Shown piece after piece: positions 48,799 through 60,315 of a stretch of 64,000 nt of DNA. Below the pieces are notes generated by a model. That model was given only the letters and a program-made list of their open reading frames with translations. It was not told where the DNA came from and did not search any database. Both the position numbers and the translations under genes were made by a program. The stretch is from Oxalobacter sp. (lineage in GTDB: Bacteria; Pseudomonadota; Gammaproteobacteria; Burkholderiales; Burkholderiaceae_D). Each line of letters begins with the position of its first letter. Within the stretch, counting starts at the first letter, position 1. The stretch lies in NCBI GenBank assembly GCA_003605115.1, contig QZKY01000004.1, positions 102,040-166,039 of the forward strand, in the 5' to 3' direction.

Positions 48799-49476
48799 TT
48801 ATTTTTTGGGGATGCGAACCGGAACGGCAGTGATGCCATTGTCCGCGAGTCTGCCGATCATTTTGTTCATGGCCTCGGCGTTCGAGAAAGGACCCATGCG
48901 TACACGGTAAAGCAGCACGCCATTGACTTTGGACTCAGTGACTCTGGCTTCAAAGCCGGAAAGCGCCAGACGCGCGCGTTCATTCTGCGCTTCGACGGAA
49001 TCGCGATAGGCGTTTGTTTGCACCATGTACGTCCACTTGTCTTCGCCACCGTCATCAAACTTGTGTGGCGCTGGCGTGGCTTTTGATTTTTGACGAATTT
49101 TATCTGCAATAGGATCGTCAACGGACGTCGGCTGTCTGGCGGGTTCCGGTGGTGTGACCGTCTTGATGGGCTCACGCGCTTTGGTGATGGCCTGTTGGGC
49201 AGCAGCAGATTTGGCGGCGGCTTGGGCAGAAGCCTTGTCCGATGAGCCGTGCGCGCTCTGCGCGGCTGAAGCACTGGCATACAAGGCTTTGTTAGGATCG
49301 ATTGGCTCGGCGGAAGACGCCTCAGCAATTTTCCCCTGACGCGCCTGCTTTGGGGTAAAAGGGGAAGTGGTTTTGGTAATGATCATGGCAATGATGACGG
49401 CAATCACCAGACCGGCAATCAAGCCGGCGATAAAGCCCAGCACCAAGCTGCCACCTTGCTTATGAAGATTTTTCAT
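48799..49476 (-). CDS. SPOR domain-containing protein (FtsN-like)
   Basis: This 225-residue protein has a short cytoplasmic start, one membrane helix (about 11-34) and an alanine/lysine-rich periplasmic linker. A C-terminal SPOR domain follows (about 148-222, KWTYMVQTNAYRDSVEAQ and YRVRMGPFSNAEAM). It should bind septal peptidoglycan and may play an FtsN-like role. It lies 15 bases after argS and 12 before dsbA. Confidence 0.85.
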   Translation of the reverse strand: MKNLHKQGGSLVLGFIAGLIAGLVIAVIIAMIITKTTSPFTPKQARQGKIAEASSAEPIDPNKALYASASAAQSAHGSSDKASAQAAAKSAAAQQAITKAREPIKTVTPPEPARQPTSVDDPIADKIRQKSKATPAPHKFDDGGEDKWTYMVQTNAYRDSVEAQNERARLALSGFEARVTESKVNGVLLYRVRMGPFSNAEAMNKMIGRLADNGITAVPVRIPKK

Positions 49477-49491
49477 GGGGAAGTCTCCTGC

Positions 49492-51201
49492 TCACATTCT
49501 GTCTGGTGCAGAGACGCCAAGCAGCGCCAGACCATTTCGCAAAACCTGTCTTGTTGCACACAATAACGCCAAACGCGCCATTTTGGTAGCTTCGTCGTCC
49601 ACGAGTACGCGCTCGGCGTTGTAATAAGCATGCAGTTCGCCCGCCAGCTCACGCAGATAGAAAGCCACTTGATGTGGACCGAGTTCATCCAGCGCGTGTG
49701 ACAGCATTTCCGGGAATTCCGCCAGCTTGGCCAGCAAAGCAAATTCACGGGGATGGGTGAGCGGCGACAAATCGACGGTATCCAGCACCGAATCGTCGCC
49801 GTCCCATTGCGCGAGTACCGAGCAAATGCGTGCGTGGGCGTACTGAATGTAATAGACGGGATTTTCTTCCGAACGCGCCAGCGCCAAATCAACATCGAAA
49901 ATAAATTCGGTATCGGCCTTGCGCGAAATGAGGAAGAAGCGCACGGCATCGCGACCGCGCACGGTATCGCCGCCGCCCGACCACTCGATGAGATCGCGCA
50001 CCGTGACATACGAACCGGCGCGTTTGGAAATTTTGACTTCGGCACCGTTTTTCATGACGGTGACCATCTTGTGCAGCACGTAATCCGGATACGCGGGCGG
50101 AATGCCGATATCGATGGCTTGCAGTCCGGCGCGTACGCGCGCGACGGTGCCGTGATGGTCGCTGCCTTGCACGTTGATGACTTTGCCAAAACCGCGCTGC
50201 CATTTGGTGACGTGATACGCGACATCCGGCACGAAGTAAGTGTAAGTGCCGTCGGACTTCATCATCACGCGATCTTTGTCATCGCCATAGTCGGTGGTGC
50301 GCAGCCAGAGCGCACCACCATCTTCGTAAGTCTTGCCGACTTTTTTCAGTGCGTCGACAGTCGTGTCCACCTTGCCATCCACGTACAGTGAGGATTCAAG
50401 ATAGTAATTGTCGAAGTGAATGCCAAAGGTTTGCAGATCGATGTCTTGTTCGCGGCGCAAATAAGCCACGGCAAATTCGCGAATCGATTCAATGTCTTCG
50501 ACATCGCCTTTGGCCGTCACCGGGGGGATGTTGCGCGCTTCGATGGTTTTTTTGGCGAGGTAATCGGCGGCGATGTCAGCGATGTAATCGCCGTTGTAGG
50601 CATCGGCAGGCCACAGCGCATCACCCGGTTTCCAGCCACGCGCGCGGCACTGGACGGAATGGGCGAGATTGGCGATTTGCACGCCTGCGTCGTTGTAATA
50701 AAACTCGCGGGTAACGTCGTAGCCTTGTGATGCAAGCAGCGACGCCAGTGCATCGCCGAGGGCACCCTGGCGCCCATGGCCGACGTGTAGGGGTCCCGTG
50801 GGATTGGCAGAGACAAATTCGACCATCACTTTTTTGCCTGTGCCGACAGTGTTTTTGCCATAGTTCTCCGCCAGACGCAGCACGGTGCGAACAACATTTT
50901 GTTTGGCACTGGCTGGCACGCGCAGATTGATAAACCCGGGCCCAGCGATGTCAGCGGATTCGATCAATTCCTGACGCGCCGGATTGCCCAGCAAAGCAGC
51001 GACGATGGTTTGCGCCAGCTCGCGGGGGCTTTTCTTCAGGGGCTTGGCAAGCTGCATGGCGACGTTGCAGGCGATATCGCCGTGCGAAGGGTCACGAGGG
51101 CGCTCCAGCGAAATGGTGGGCGTTAAGTCGGTTCCTGCGAGGAGTGGCGCCAGGGCGTTTTCAAAAAGCGCGACGATGTGCTGTTTTTGCTGTGCAAGCA
51201 T
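49492..51201 (-). CDS. argS: Arginyl-tRNA synthetase
   Basis: This 569-residue class I synthetase charges tRNA-Arg. The HIGH-type motif is in [16 protein letters not shown] (about 131-146), and the KMSKS region is replaced by [10 protein letters not shown], as in many ArgRS. The N-terminal Add1 domain and the C-terminal DALR anticodon-binding domain ([19 protein letters not shown]) are complete. It leads the argS-SPOR-dsbA operon. Confidence 0.96.
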   Translation of the reverse strand: MLAQQKQHIVALFENALAPLLAGTDLTPTISLERPRDPSHGDIACNVAMQLAKPLKKSPRELAQTIVAALLGNPARQELIESADIAGPGFINLRVPASAKQNVVRTVLRLAENYGKNTVGTGKKVMVEFVSANPTGPLHVGHGRQGALGDALASLLASQGYDVTREFYYNDAGVQIANLAHSVQCRARGWKPGDALWPADAYNGDYIADIAADYLAKKTIEARNIPPVTAKGDVEDIESIREFAVAYLRREQDIDLQTFGIHFDNYYLESSLYVDGKVDTTVDALKKVGKTYEDGGALWLRTTDYGDDKDRVMMKSDGTYTYFVPDVAYHVTKWQRGFGKVINVQGSDHHGTVARVRAGLQAIDIGIPPAYPDYVLHKMVTVMKNGAEVKISKRAGSYVTVRDLIEWSGGGDTVRGRDAVRFFLISRKADTEFIFDVDLALARSEENPVYYIQYAHARICSVLAQWDGDDSVLDTVDLSPLTHPREFALLAKLAEFPEMLSHALDELGPHQVAFYLRELAGELHAYYNAERVLVDDEATKMARLALLCATRQVLRNGLALLGVSAPDRM

Positions 51202-51277
51202 GAAAAAAGGAAAGAAATACGAGGGAAGCCAGCATTATACTGGTTTGGCTCGGGGGAAGATAAATCTGGGGGAGCGC

Positions 51278-51327
51278 TGAAAAGACAAACACCCCTGTCT
51301 CGTTCAAATGCATGAGGCAGGGGTGTT
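51278..51327 (-). terminator. Terminator of the Spy/LTXXQ protein gene
   Basis: AACACCCCTGTCT (51288-51300) pairs with AGGCAGGGGTGTT (51315-51327) with one G-T. On the minus strand it runs into GTCTTTTC. It lies 24 bases after the gene. Confidence 0.75.
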
Positions 51328-51350
51328 GAGAGCGTTAAACCTGGTGAAGC

Positions 51351-51896
51351 CTAGTGATGTGGAGCGGATGTCGGTGCAGAAACGGCTCCGGGGCCCATGC
51401 CACGCATGCCGCCGCGTTTACCGCCACGGTTCATGGAGCCTCTCCGTCCCATGTGTTCGGCATCAAACACTTTTTGCTGCTCCGGCGTCAGGACGGCATA
51501 GAACTTTTTCAGCGCGGCCAGACGGTCTGCCATATGTGCCTCGCGCTGCTTCATGTGTCCCATCATTTTTTCCATGCGCTCTGGCGCAGAGAGTTTCATC
51601 ATGTCGGCACGCATGGTTTGCGGCTCCATCATCGGTGGCTTGGCACTGGCGATAAATTCCTTCCAGGCAGGCTCTTGCTCGGCGGTGAGCTTGAGTTTGT
51701 CATGCAGATAGGCATGGTGTTGATCCATGCGCAGCTTCATGTGTTCGGCTCTCTGCGCTGGGCTCATGCGACCCATGCCTCGACCTTGCATCATGGGTCC
51801 CGTGGGGTCACACATGGTGGCATCGGCCGCCAGAACAGAAGCGCTCAAGCCGAGCGCAATGGCGCTGACGAGTAAGTGTTTGCGAAATGATTTCAT
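51351..51896 (-). CDS. Spy/CpxP-family LTXXQ protein
   Basis: This 181-residue periplasmic protein has a signal peptide (cleavage after VLA, about 23) and two LTXXQ motifs, LTAEQEPAW and LTPEQQKVF, of the Spy/CpxP family. Spy is an ATP-independent chaperone. The protein is exceptionally rich in methionine and histidine (for example MMGHMKQREAHMADR), so metal binding or metal sensing, as in CnrX/ZraP relatives, is also possible. It is a single gene with its own terminator. Confidence 0.85.
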   Translation of the reverse strand: MKSFRKHLLVSAIALGLSASVLAADATMCDPTGPMMQGRGMGRMSPAQRAEHMKLRMDQHHAYLHDKLKLTAEQEPAWKEFIASAKPPMMEPQTMRADMMKLSAPERMEKMMGHMKQREAHMADRLAALKKFYAVLTPEQQKVFDAEHMGRRGSMNRGGKRGGMRGMGPGAVSAPTSAPHH

Positions 51897-52005
51897 CGAT
51901 ATCCCTTTCCGTGGTTGTTCAGATTGCGTGTCGCAACCTGTTGAGAGGAGTATAGAGACAGAATGTGTGCGCTTTGTAGAGAATGTGTAACGGGGTGTTG
52001 CCCAA

Positions 52006-52040
52006 AATCAAAAAGGCGAGGTTTCCTCGCCTTTTTGATT
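52006..52040 (-). terminator. Terminator of the FAH-family gene
   Basis: A perfect 16-bp stem, AATCAAAAAGGCGAGG with its complement around TTT, is flanked by A- and T-rich arms. It lies 15 bases after the gene and could work in both directions. Confidence 0.9.
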
Positions 52041-52054
52041 ACATCTGGTGACAA

Positions 52055-52837
52055 TTACTCGAATTTATTTGTCAGCTTGCCGATGCCATCAATCACCACT
52101 TCGACGGTGCTGCCTTGCTTCATCGAGCCGACGCCGACGGAAGTGCCGCAGGAAATGACGTCGCCCGGTTCCAGGGTCATGTCATGCGAAATCATGCTGA
52201 TCAGCTTGTTCACCGGGAACACCATGTCGCTGACGGGATAATTCTGACGCTCGGCGCCGTCGAGGAAGGTCTTGATGACCAGCTTGCTCGGATCTTTGAT
52301 GCCAGTCACGATGCCAGGGCCGAAGGAGCCGAAGGTGTCGTAACCCTTGGCGCGCGTCCATTGCGGGAAATTCGGGAAGTTCGATTGTTCCTTGTTGATG
52401 ATGTCGCCAGCGGTGACGTCGTTGGTGACCGTGTAGCCGAAGATGCAGTCCGCGGCTTCGGCTTCAGAAGCATCCTTGCAGCGCTTGCCGATCACGATGC
52501 CGAGTTCGCCTTCGTACACAACCCGGCCGTCATAGGATTTCGGCTTTTTCACGACATCGCCGTCGGCGATGAAGGCGGAGCCGGGCTTGAGCAGATACAG
52601 CGGTTCGGTGGGAATGGGGACGCCGAGGCGTTCCGCCAGAGCGCGGAAATTGTTCCAAAGCAGGATCATCTTGGTCGGCACGCAGGGGGTCAGCAGTTTC
52701 ACCTGGGCGCGCTTTAGCGTTTCGCCGGTGGGCGTCGGCTTGTCAAACATGTTGCCGGTGTGGACGGTAATGGTGTCGCCTTCCAGCGTGCCGAAGCCCT
52801 GTTTGCCACCTTGATCAAAACGTACCCAAGTTTTCAT
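52055..52837 (-). CDS. Fumarylacetoacetate hydrolase family protein
   Basis: This 260-residue protein matches the FAH fold. The metal site is VVYEGELGIVIGKRC with the conserved E-x-E, and the later ISHDMTLEPGDVISCGTSVG and the C-terminal KLTNKFE are typical. Family members act as hydratases, isomerases or acylpyruvases in aromatic or sugar-acid catabolism; no pathway neighbours fix the substrate. The start MKTWVRFDQGG is preferred to an ATG four codons upstream. Confidence 0.85.
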   Translation of the reverse strand: MKTWVRFDQGGKQGFGTLEGDTITVHTGNMFDKPTPTGETLKRAQVKLLTPCVPTKMILLWNNFRALAERLGVPIPTEPLYLLKPGSAFIADGDVVKKPKSYDGRVVYEGELGIVIGKRCKDASEAEAADCIFGYTVTNDVTAGDIINKEQSNFPNFPQWTRAKGYDTFGSFGPGIVTGIKDPSKLVIKTFLDGAERQNYPVSDMVFPVNKLISMISHDMTLEPGDVISCGTSVGVGSMKQGSTVEVVIDGIGKLTNKFE

Positions 52838-52998
52838 GCGGTTCTCCAATCAAAATAATTATTGTCAAGAAATAATCGCCAGACGACTGTGTGAATGATG
52901 TCAAATGAGCGAAATGCGTATTCTATTACAGTTAAAACGGCAATCGGGCGAAATTCCTTCAGAAAAATGAAGTGCCCAAGAGGTCGGGAAAAGGCGGT

Positions 52999-53310
52999 TC
53001 AAGCAAACTTGTTGAGCATGTCGGCCAGGTGCTTGACGCGCTCGGCGGCGTTGTGGGCGTCGGAGAGGTTTGCGGTCTGGGTAATCATGGTGCTGGTGAG
53101 CATGGTGACGAAGGCGCGATCCAGTGCTTTGCGCGCCGCTGCCATTTGCTGGGCAACCGCGTCGCAATCTTCCGGGGTGTCGGCATTAGCAATGAGCCGT
53201 TGCACACCGCGTAATTGGCCTTCCACGCGTGCAAGACGATGCGTCAAATCGCGTTTTTGATCTGCCGTTAAGGCCAGACCCTGAACGGTTTTCAGGGATG
53301 AATCCAACAT
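52999..53310 (-). CDS. CsoR/RcnR-family regulator (DUF156) lacking metal ligands
   Basis: This 103-residue all-helical repressor has the family core RLARVEGQLRGVQRLI and the conserved first cysteine (C49, PEDCDAV). The positions that in CsoR hold the copper ligands His (+25) and Cys (+29) are T74 and Q78, so it probably does not bind copper in that way. A sulfur or aldehyde signal, as in CstR and FrmR, is an alternative, but the FrmR ligands are also not evident. An ATAC-N8-GTAT palindrome lies upstream, probably its operator. Confidence 0.75.
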   Translation of the reverse strand: MLDSSLKTVQGLALTADQKRDLTHRLARVEGQLRGVQRLIANADTPEDCDAVAQQMAAARKALDRAFVTMLTSTMITQTANLSDAHNAAERVKHLADMLNKFA

Positions 53311-53338
53311 GACTGCCCCCTAACAAAAAGAACCCGAA

Positions 53339-53354
53339 ATACTAGGTCGGGTAT
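53339..53354 (-). promoter_or_regulatory. Candidate operator of the CsoR/RcnR-family regulator
   Basis: ATACTAGGTCGGGTAT is an inverted repeat of ATAC and GTAT around eight bases with a G-rich middle, the layout of RcnR/CsoR-type operators. It lies 29 bases before the start and just downstream of a possible -10 (TAAGAT on the minus strand), which suggests autorepression. Confidence 0.4.
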
Positions 53355-53384
53355 CTTATCATCGTCACACCGTTATTTGATATG

Positions 53385-53430
53385 GGTAAAAACAAAATGC
53401 CTCGTGCATGCACAAGACATGACGAGGCAT
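53385..53430 (-). terminator. Terminator after icd
   Basis: ATGCCTCGT (53397-53405) pairs with ACGAGGCAT (53422-53430). On the minus strand it runs into TTTGTTTTTACCC. It lies 21 bases after icd. Confidence 0.8.
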
Positions 53431-53451
53431 GTTGATGTAGCTTAAATGCGT

Positions 53452-54705
53452 TTACATCTGCGCAATCATCACATCGCCAAATTCTTTTGTTCCCACTTCC
53501 GTGGCATCGTTCATTAGGCGCGCAAAGTCATTGGTAACCTTTTTGGTGGCAATAGCTTTTTGCATGGCATCGATCACAATGTCTGCGGCTTCGATCCAGC
53601 CCATGTGGCGCAGCATCATTTCGGCAGACAGAATGACAGAACCGGGGTTGACGATGTTTTTGCCAGCCAGTGACGGTGCGGTGCCGTGCGTCGCTTCAAA
53701 AATGGAGGTAGAGTCAGAAATGTTTGCGCCCGGCGCAATGCCAATGCCACCCACTTGCGCTGCCAGTGCGTCTGAAATGTAATCACCATTCAGGTTCAGT
53801 GTGGCAATCACGCTGAATTCTTCCGGACGCAGCAGAATTTCCTGCAAAAAGGCGTCGGCGATCACATCTTTCACGATGATTTCCTTGCCCGTGCTCGGGT
53901 TTTTCAGCTTGCACCACGGGCCTTTGCCGATCACTTCTGCGCCAAATTCTTTTTGCGCGACTTCATAGCCCCAGTCACGGAACCCGCCTTCGGTGAACTT
54001 CATGATGTTGCCCTTGTGCACCAGCGTCACGGAAGGCAGATTATTATCAATGGCGTACTGAATGGCTTTGCGCACCAAACGCTCCGAACCTTCTTCAGAG
54101 ACAGGCTTGATGCCAATGCTGGACGTTTCCGGGAAGCGGATTTGGTTGACGCCCATTTCCTTTTGCAAAAAGGCGATGATTTTCTTCGCGCCTTCCGAGC
54201 CTTCTTCCCACTCAATGCCGGCATAAATGTCTTCGGTGTTTTCGCGGAAGATCACCATGTCTGTTTTTTCCGGCTCCTTCAGTGGTGACGGCACACCGGT
54301 GAAATAACGCACGGGACGCAAGCAAACATAGAGGTCAAGCTTTTGTCGCATCGCCACATTCAGCGAACGAATGCCGCCGCTGATGGGCGTGGTGAGCGGC
54401 CCTTTGATCGAGATGACGAACTCTCTCATGGCTTCCAGAGTTTCATCGGGCAGCCAGGTGTCGGCACCGTAAAGCTGCGTCGATTTTTCGCCAGCGTAAA
54501 TTTCCATCCATTCGATCTTGCGCTTGCCGCCGTACGCTTTTTTTACGGCAGCATCGATGACCTTGCGCATGACCGGCGTGACATCCACGCCAATGCCATC
54601 GCCTTCAATGAAGGGGATGATCGGACGATCCGGGACGTTCAGCGTTTTGTCAGCGTTGACCGTAATTTTCTGGCCAGTGGACGGGACTTGAATATGTTGA
54701 TACAT
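53452..54705 (-). CDS. icd: Isocitrate dehydrogenase, NADP-dependent type
   Basis: This 417-residue TCA-cycle enzyme decarboxylates isocitrate. The substrate loop [17 protein letters not shown] with its conserved serine, the metal-site [17 protein letters not shown] and the cofactor region [12 protein letters not shown] fit the E. coli-type homodimeric enzyme. The start [14 protein letters not shown] gives the family length; the 35-codon extension upstream is rejected. It is followed by a terminator. Confidence 0.95.
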   Translation of the reverse strand: MYQHIQVPSTGQKITVNADKTLNVPDRPIIPFIEGDGIGVDVTPVMRKVIDAAVKKAYGGKRKIEWMEIYAGEKSTQLYGADTWLPDETLEAMREFVISIKGPLTTPISGGIRSLNVAMRQKLDLYVCLRPVRYFTGVPSPLKEPEKTDMVIFRENTEDIYAGIEWEEGSEGAKKIIAFLQKEMGVNQIRFPETSSIGIKPVSEEGSERLVRKAIQYAIDNNLPSVTLVHKGNIMKFTEGGFRDWGYEVAQKEFGAEVIGKGPWCKLKNPSTGKEIIVKDVIADAFLQEILLRPEEFSVIATLNLNGDYISDALAAQVGGIGIAPGANISDSTSIFEATHGTAPSLAGKNIVNPGSVILSAEMMLRHMGWIEAADIVIDAMQKAIATKKVTNDFARLMNDATEVGTKEFGDVMIAQM

Positions 54706-54736
54706 GTGTTGCTTGCTCCAAAAAAATGATTTACTT

Positions 54737-55726
54737 TCAATCACTTGAGCTGCCGCCGACGACTTCAAAAATGCTTCTGTCTTTACGGCGCTTGCCGTTA
54801 TAGTCGTCACCGCCCTGCTCTTTGTTTGTCTTGATCAAATCTTCGCGACGGATGCCCAGCCACATCGCAATGGCAGCAGCCACGAATACCGATGAATAAA
54901 TGCCGAAGCAGATGCCGATGGTCAAAGCGACGGAGAAATAATGCAAGGTCGGGCCGCCAAAGAACAGCATCGACAACACCATCAACTGCGTACACCCGTG
55001 GGTGATGATGGTGCGGGAAATCGTGCTGGTGATCGCGTGATCCAGCACTTCGTTGACTTGTGCTTTGCGCATCTTGCGGAAGTTTTCGCGCACGCGGTCA
55101 AAAATAATGACCGATTCGTTGACTGAATAACCGAGTACAGCCAGAACCGCAGCCAATACGGAAAGTGAAAATTCCCACTGGAAGAACGCGAAAAATCCAA
55201 GAATGATGACGACATCGTGCAGGTTAGCAATGATGGCGGCCACCGCATATTTCCATTCAAAGCGGATGGCCAGATAAATCATGATGCCGATCACCACCAT
55301 GGCCAGCGCGTACAAGCCGTCTCGTGCCAGTTCGCTGCCCACTTGTGGCCCCACAAATTCCACGCGGCGCAGCGTGACGTCCGCATTTTTGGTTTGAAGC
55401 GCAGACAAGACTTTTTCTGTTTGCTGTGTGGAGCTCATGCCTTTTTGCGGCGGCATCTGGATCAGCACATCCTGCGCGCGGCCAAAACTTTGTACCTGGG
55501 TGTCGGGGATGCCCAGCTCTATCACGGTTTGCCGAATGCTTTGAATGTCCGCTGCTTTGGTATAACTGACTTCCATTACCGTGCCGCCCGTGAATTCAAC
55601 GGACAAGTGCAGCCCTTTGTGCCAAAGGAAAAATACGGCAGCGACAAATGTCAGGCCGGAAATGACATTGAATATCAGCGCATGGCGCATGAAGGGGATG
55701 TCTCTTTTGATGCGGAAGAATTCCAT
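54737..55726 (-). CDS. secF: Protein translocase subunit SecF
   Basis: SecF (329 residues) works with SecD to pull exported proteins through SecYEG using the proton gradient. It has six membrane helices, with the first at about 15-33, and the conserved [13 protein letters not shown] after it. The RND-type block [19 protein letters not shown] carries the conserved D-R pair. Order and spacing with secD and yajC are standard. Confidence 0.96.
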   Translation of the reverse strand: MEFFRIKRDIPFMRHALIFNVISGLTFVAAVFFLWHKGLHLSVEFTGGTVMEVSYTKAADIQSIRQTVIELGIPDTQVQSFGRAQDVLIQMPPQKGMSSTQQTEKVLSALQTKNADVTLRRVEFVGPQVGSELARDGLYALAMVVIGIMIYLAIRFEWKYAVAAIIANLHDVVIILGFFAFFQWEFSLSVLAAVLAVLGYSVNESVIIFDRVRENFRKMRKAQVNEVLDHAITSTISRTIITHGCTQLMVLSMLFFGGPTLHYFSVALTIGICFGIYSSVFVAAAIAMWLGIRREDLIKTNKEQGGDDYNGKRRKDRSIFEVVGGSSSD

Positions 55727-55775
55727 GATGAATCCTGTTATGAATAATCAGTCAGAAAGCGAGCGCCGTTGGCCA

Positions 55776-57647
55776 TCATTGGTTCGCTTTCCAGATTTGC
55801 CCAATTGAAATGCTGTCCAATTTTCTCTTGCGCCCGTACCAGAGGTTGACGATGCCGCGCGAGAAAAAGACGGCTGAAAACATGGAGGTCAAAATACCGA
55901 GAACGTGAACAACGGCAAAGCCGCGCACCGCGCCGGAACCGAAAGTCAGAAGCGCTAAACCGGCGATGAGCGTTGTGACGTTGGAGTCCAGAATCGTGGC
56001 CCAGGCGTGTCGGAAACCCTCAGAGATCGCCATTTGCGGCGCTTGTCCGGCGCGTAATTCTTCGCGGATGCGCTCGTTGATAAGCACGTTGGCGTCAATT
56101 GCCATGCCGAGGGTGAGCGCAATGGCGGCCATGCCGGGAAGGGTCAGTGTGGCTTGAATGAGCGAGAGCACCGCAATCAGCAAGAGCACATTCACAGAAA
56201 GCGCCAGCACGCTGAACAAACCGAACATCATGTAGTAAGCGATCATGAAGACGGCGATGGCAGCAAAACCGTAGAGCGTCGAGTTGAAGCCTTTCTTAAC
56301 TTGATCCGCGCCGAGTTGCGGGCCAATCGTGCGCTCTTCAATGATTTCCATCGGCGCAGCCAGCGAACCCGCACGCAAGAGCAGGGCGAGATCAGTTGCG
56401 GCTTCCGCATTGCCCATGCCCGTGATCTGGAAGCGCGAACCCAGTTCATCGCGAATCGTGGCAACCGTCAGTACCTGTCCTTTGCCTTTTTCAAAAAGCA
56501 CAATCGCCATGCCTTTGCCAATGCGGTCACGCGTGGCTTGACGCATCTTGAGGCCGCCATCGCCATTCAAATCAATGCTGACGGCAGGCTGCTGATTTTG
56601 ATCGAAAGTGGCAGAAGCGCTGGAGATATAATCGCCGGTCAGCACCGGTTCCTTGTACAGTACGACATGACGCGAGCCGCGATCCCCTCTTTCAAATTTG
56701 AACAATTCCGAACCGAATGGCGTGGGGGCAGTCAATTCCATGCCGGGCGTGACCGTTTCATCCACGAGGCGAACTTCCAGTGTGGCGGTGCGTCCCAGAA
56801 TGCTTTTCGCGCGTGACACGTCCTGTACGCCGGGCAGTTGCACGACAATGCGATCAGCACCTTGTTGCTGGATCACCGGCTCGGCCACACCCAATTCGTT
56901 GACGCGGCGAGAGAGCGTAGCGATGTTTTGTTTGACACCATCGTCACGCGTCATTTTCAGCGCTTCAGGTTTCAGGGTCATCACGAGTTTGGTGACCACG
57001 CCATCCTTGGTTTCGACAAACTGGGCTTCGCTCAGTTGGGCAGAGAGGGTTTCTTTCGCCTTGGCGAGTGCGGCGGAATCAGTGAAGCGAACTTCAACCG
57101 CATTGCCAACACGGCTGATGCCGGAGTGGCGAACATTTTTGTCGCGCAAATTGCCACGTGCCGCCACCATCAATCCTTGCAGCTTTTTATTTTCGACGCC
57201 CCGCATGTCCACTTGCAACAGGAAGTGGACGCCGCCGCGCAAATCCAGCCCCAGATACATCGGCAAGGCATTGATGCCTTGCAGCCACTTGGGGGTGTTG
57301 GAGAGCAAATTAAGCGCAACGATATAAGATTCATCCGCCGGATCCGGATTGAGCGCTTTTTCCAGCAAGGCTTTGGCCTTGAACTGCGCGTCGGTATCGG
57401 CAAAACGGGCACGGATGGACGCATGGCTGCCGGTCGTGTCAAAGAAAATCACGTCTGGCTTGAGATTTTCCTTTTGCAAGACATCGTCAACGCGCGCAAG
57501 CAATTTCGTGTCGAGCTTAAGGGTGGCTTTGGCGCTGCTGATTTGCACGGCAGGCGACTCGCCAAAGAAATTCGGCACGGTATAAATCGTGCCGAATAAC
57601 AGGGCTATCGCAATAAGAATGTACTTCCAGAGGGCGTAACGATTCAT
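55776..57647 (-). CDS. secD: Protein translocase subunit SecD
   Basis: SecD (623 residues) has one N-terminal helix, a large periplasmic P1 region (about 30-440) with LDLRGGVHFLLQVDM, and five C-terminal helices. These include the conserved IALTLGMAIDANVLINERIREE block with its proton-transfer aspartate. It forms the SecDF complex with the next gene. It is 20 bases after yajC. Confidence 0.96.
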   Translation of the reverse strand: MNRYALWKYILIAIALLFGTIYTVPNFFGESPAVQISSAKATLKLDTKLLARVDDVLQKENLKPDVIFFDTTGSHASIRARFADTDAQFKAKALLEKALNPDPADESYIVALNLLSNTPKWLQGINALPMYLGLDLRGGVHFLLQVDMRGVENKKLQGLMVAARGNLRDKNVRHSGISRVGNAVEVRFTDSAALAKAKETLSAQLSEAQFVETKDGVVTKLVMTLKPEALKMTRDDGVKQNIATLSRRVNELGVAEPVIQQQGADRIVVQLPGVQDVSRAKSILGRTATLEVRLVDETVTPGMELTAPTPFGSELFKFERGDRGSRHVVLYKEPVLTGDYISSASATFDQNQQPAVSIDLNGDGGLKMRQATRDRIGKGMAIVLFEKGKGQVLTVATIRDELGSRFQITGMGNAEAATDLALLLRAGSLAAPMEIIEERTIGPQLGADQVKKGFNSTLYGFAAIAVFMIAYYMMFGLFSVLALSVNVLLLIAVLSLIQATLTLPGMAAIALTLGMAIDANVLINERIREELRAGQAPQMAISEGFRHAWATILDSNVTTLIAGLALLTFGSGAVRGFAVVHVLGILTSMFSAVFFSRGIVNLWYGRKRKLDSISIGQIWKANQ

Positions 57648-57667
57648 GGCATGTCAGGAAAGTGGGT

Positions 57668-57991
57668 TCAGGCGCAGCAGGACGGCGGGGGTGGGGGCAG
57701 GTTTTCCGGGGCGTCCAGCGTGCCCGGCGGCAGCAAGGTTGTGACGGCAGCTTTTTGGATGGCGATGGTCACATGAGGCGCAATTTCAATGCGGACAATG
57801 GTGGAAGAAACATCGACAATCTTGCCCATGATGCCGCCCGCTGTCAGCACTTCATTTCCTACCGACAGCGCTTCCAGCATTTCGCGCTGACGCTTGGCGC
57901 GCTGTTGCTGAGGGCGAAACATCAGGAAATAAAAGACAACGATGATCAGGATAAACGGCAAATAATCCATCAAATTAAAGTTAGCACCCAT
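57668..57991 (-). CDS. yajC: Preprotein translocase subunit YajC
   Basis: YajC (107 residues) is a single-pass membrane protein (helix about 10-26, LPFILIIVVFYFLMF) that associates with SecDF. The conserved RPQQQRAKRQREMLEALSVG and EVLTAGGIMGKIVDV follow. The C-terminus ends in a proline run and CCA. It precedes secD in the usual order. Confidence 0.94.
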   Translation of the reverse strand: MGANFNLMDYLPFILIIVVFYFLMFRPQQQRAKRQREMLEALSVGNEVLTAGGIMGKIVDVSSTIVRIEIAPHVTIAIQKAAVTTLLPPGTLDAPENLPPPPPSCCA

Positions 57992-58085
57992 ACTGCCTCC
58001 AAAAGACTAAGTGATGCCTGCTGATATAAAACGCAGCAGGATTGAATAACGCGCTATTTTAGCACCGTGGCAAGGGTCGCAAGGA

Positions 58086-60282
<2,197 letters not shown>

Positions 60283-60315
60283 GGCAAATGCATGAGGCGC
60301 GTGCGATAAAGCCCG

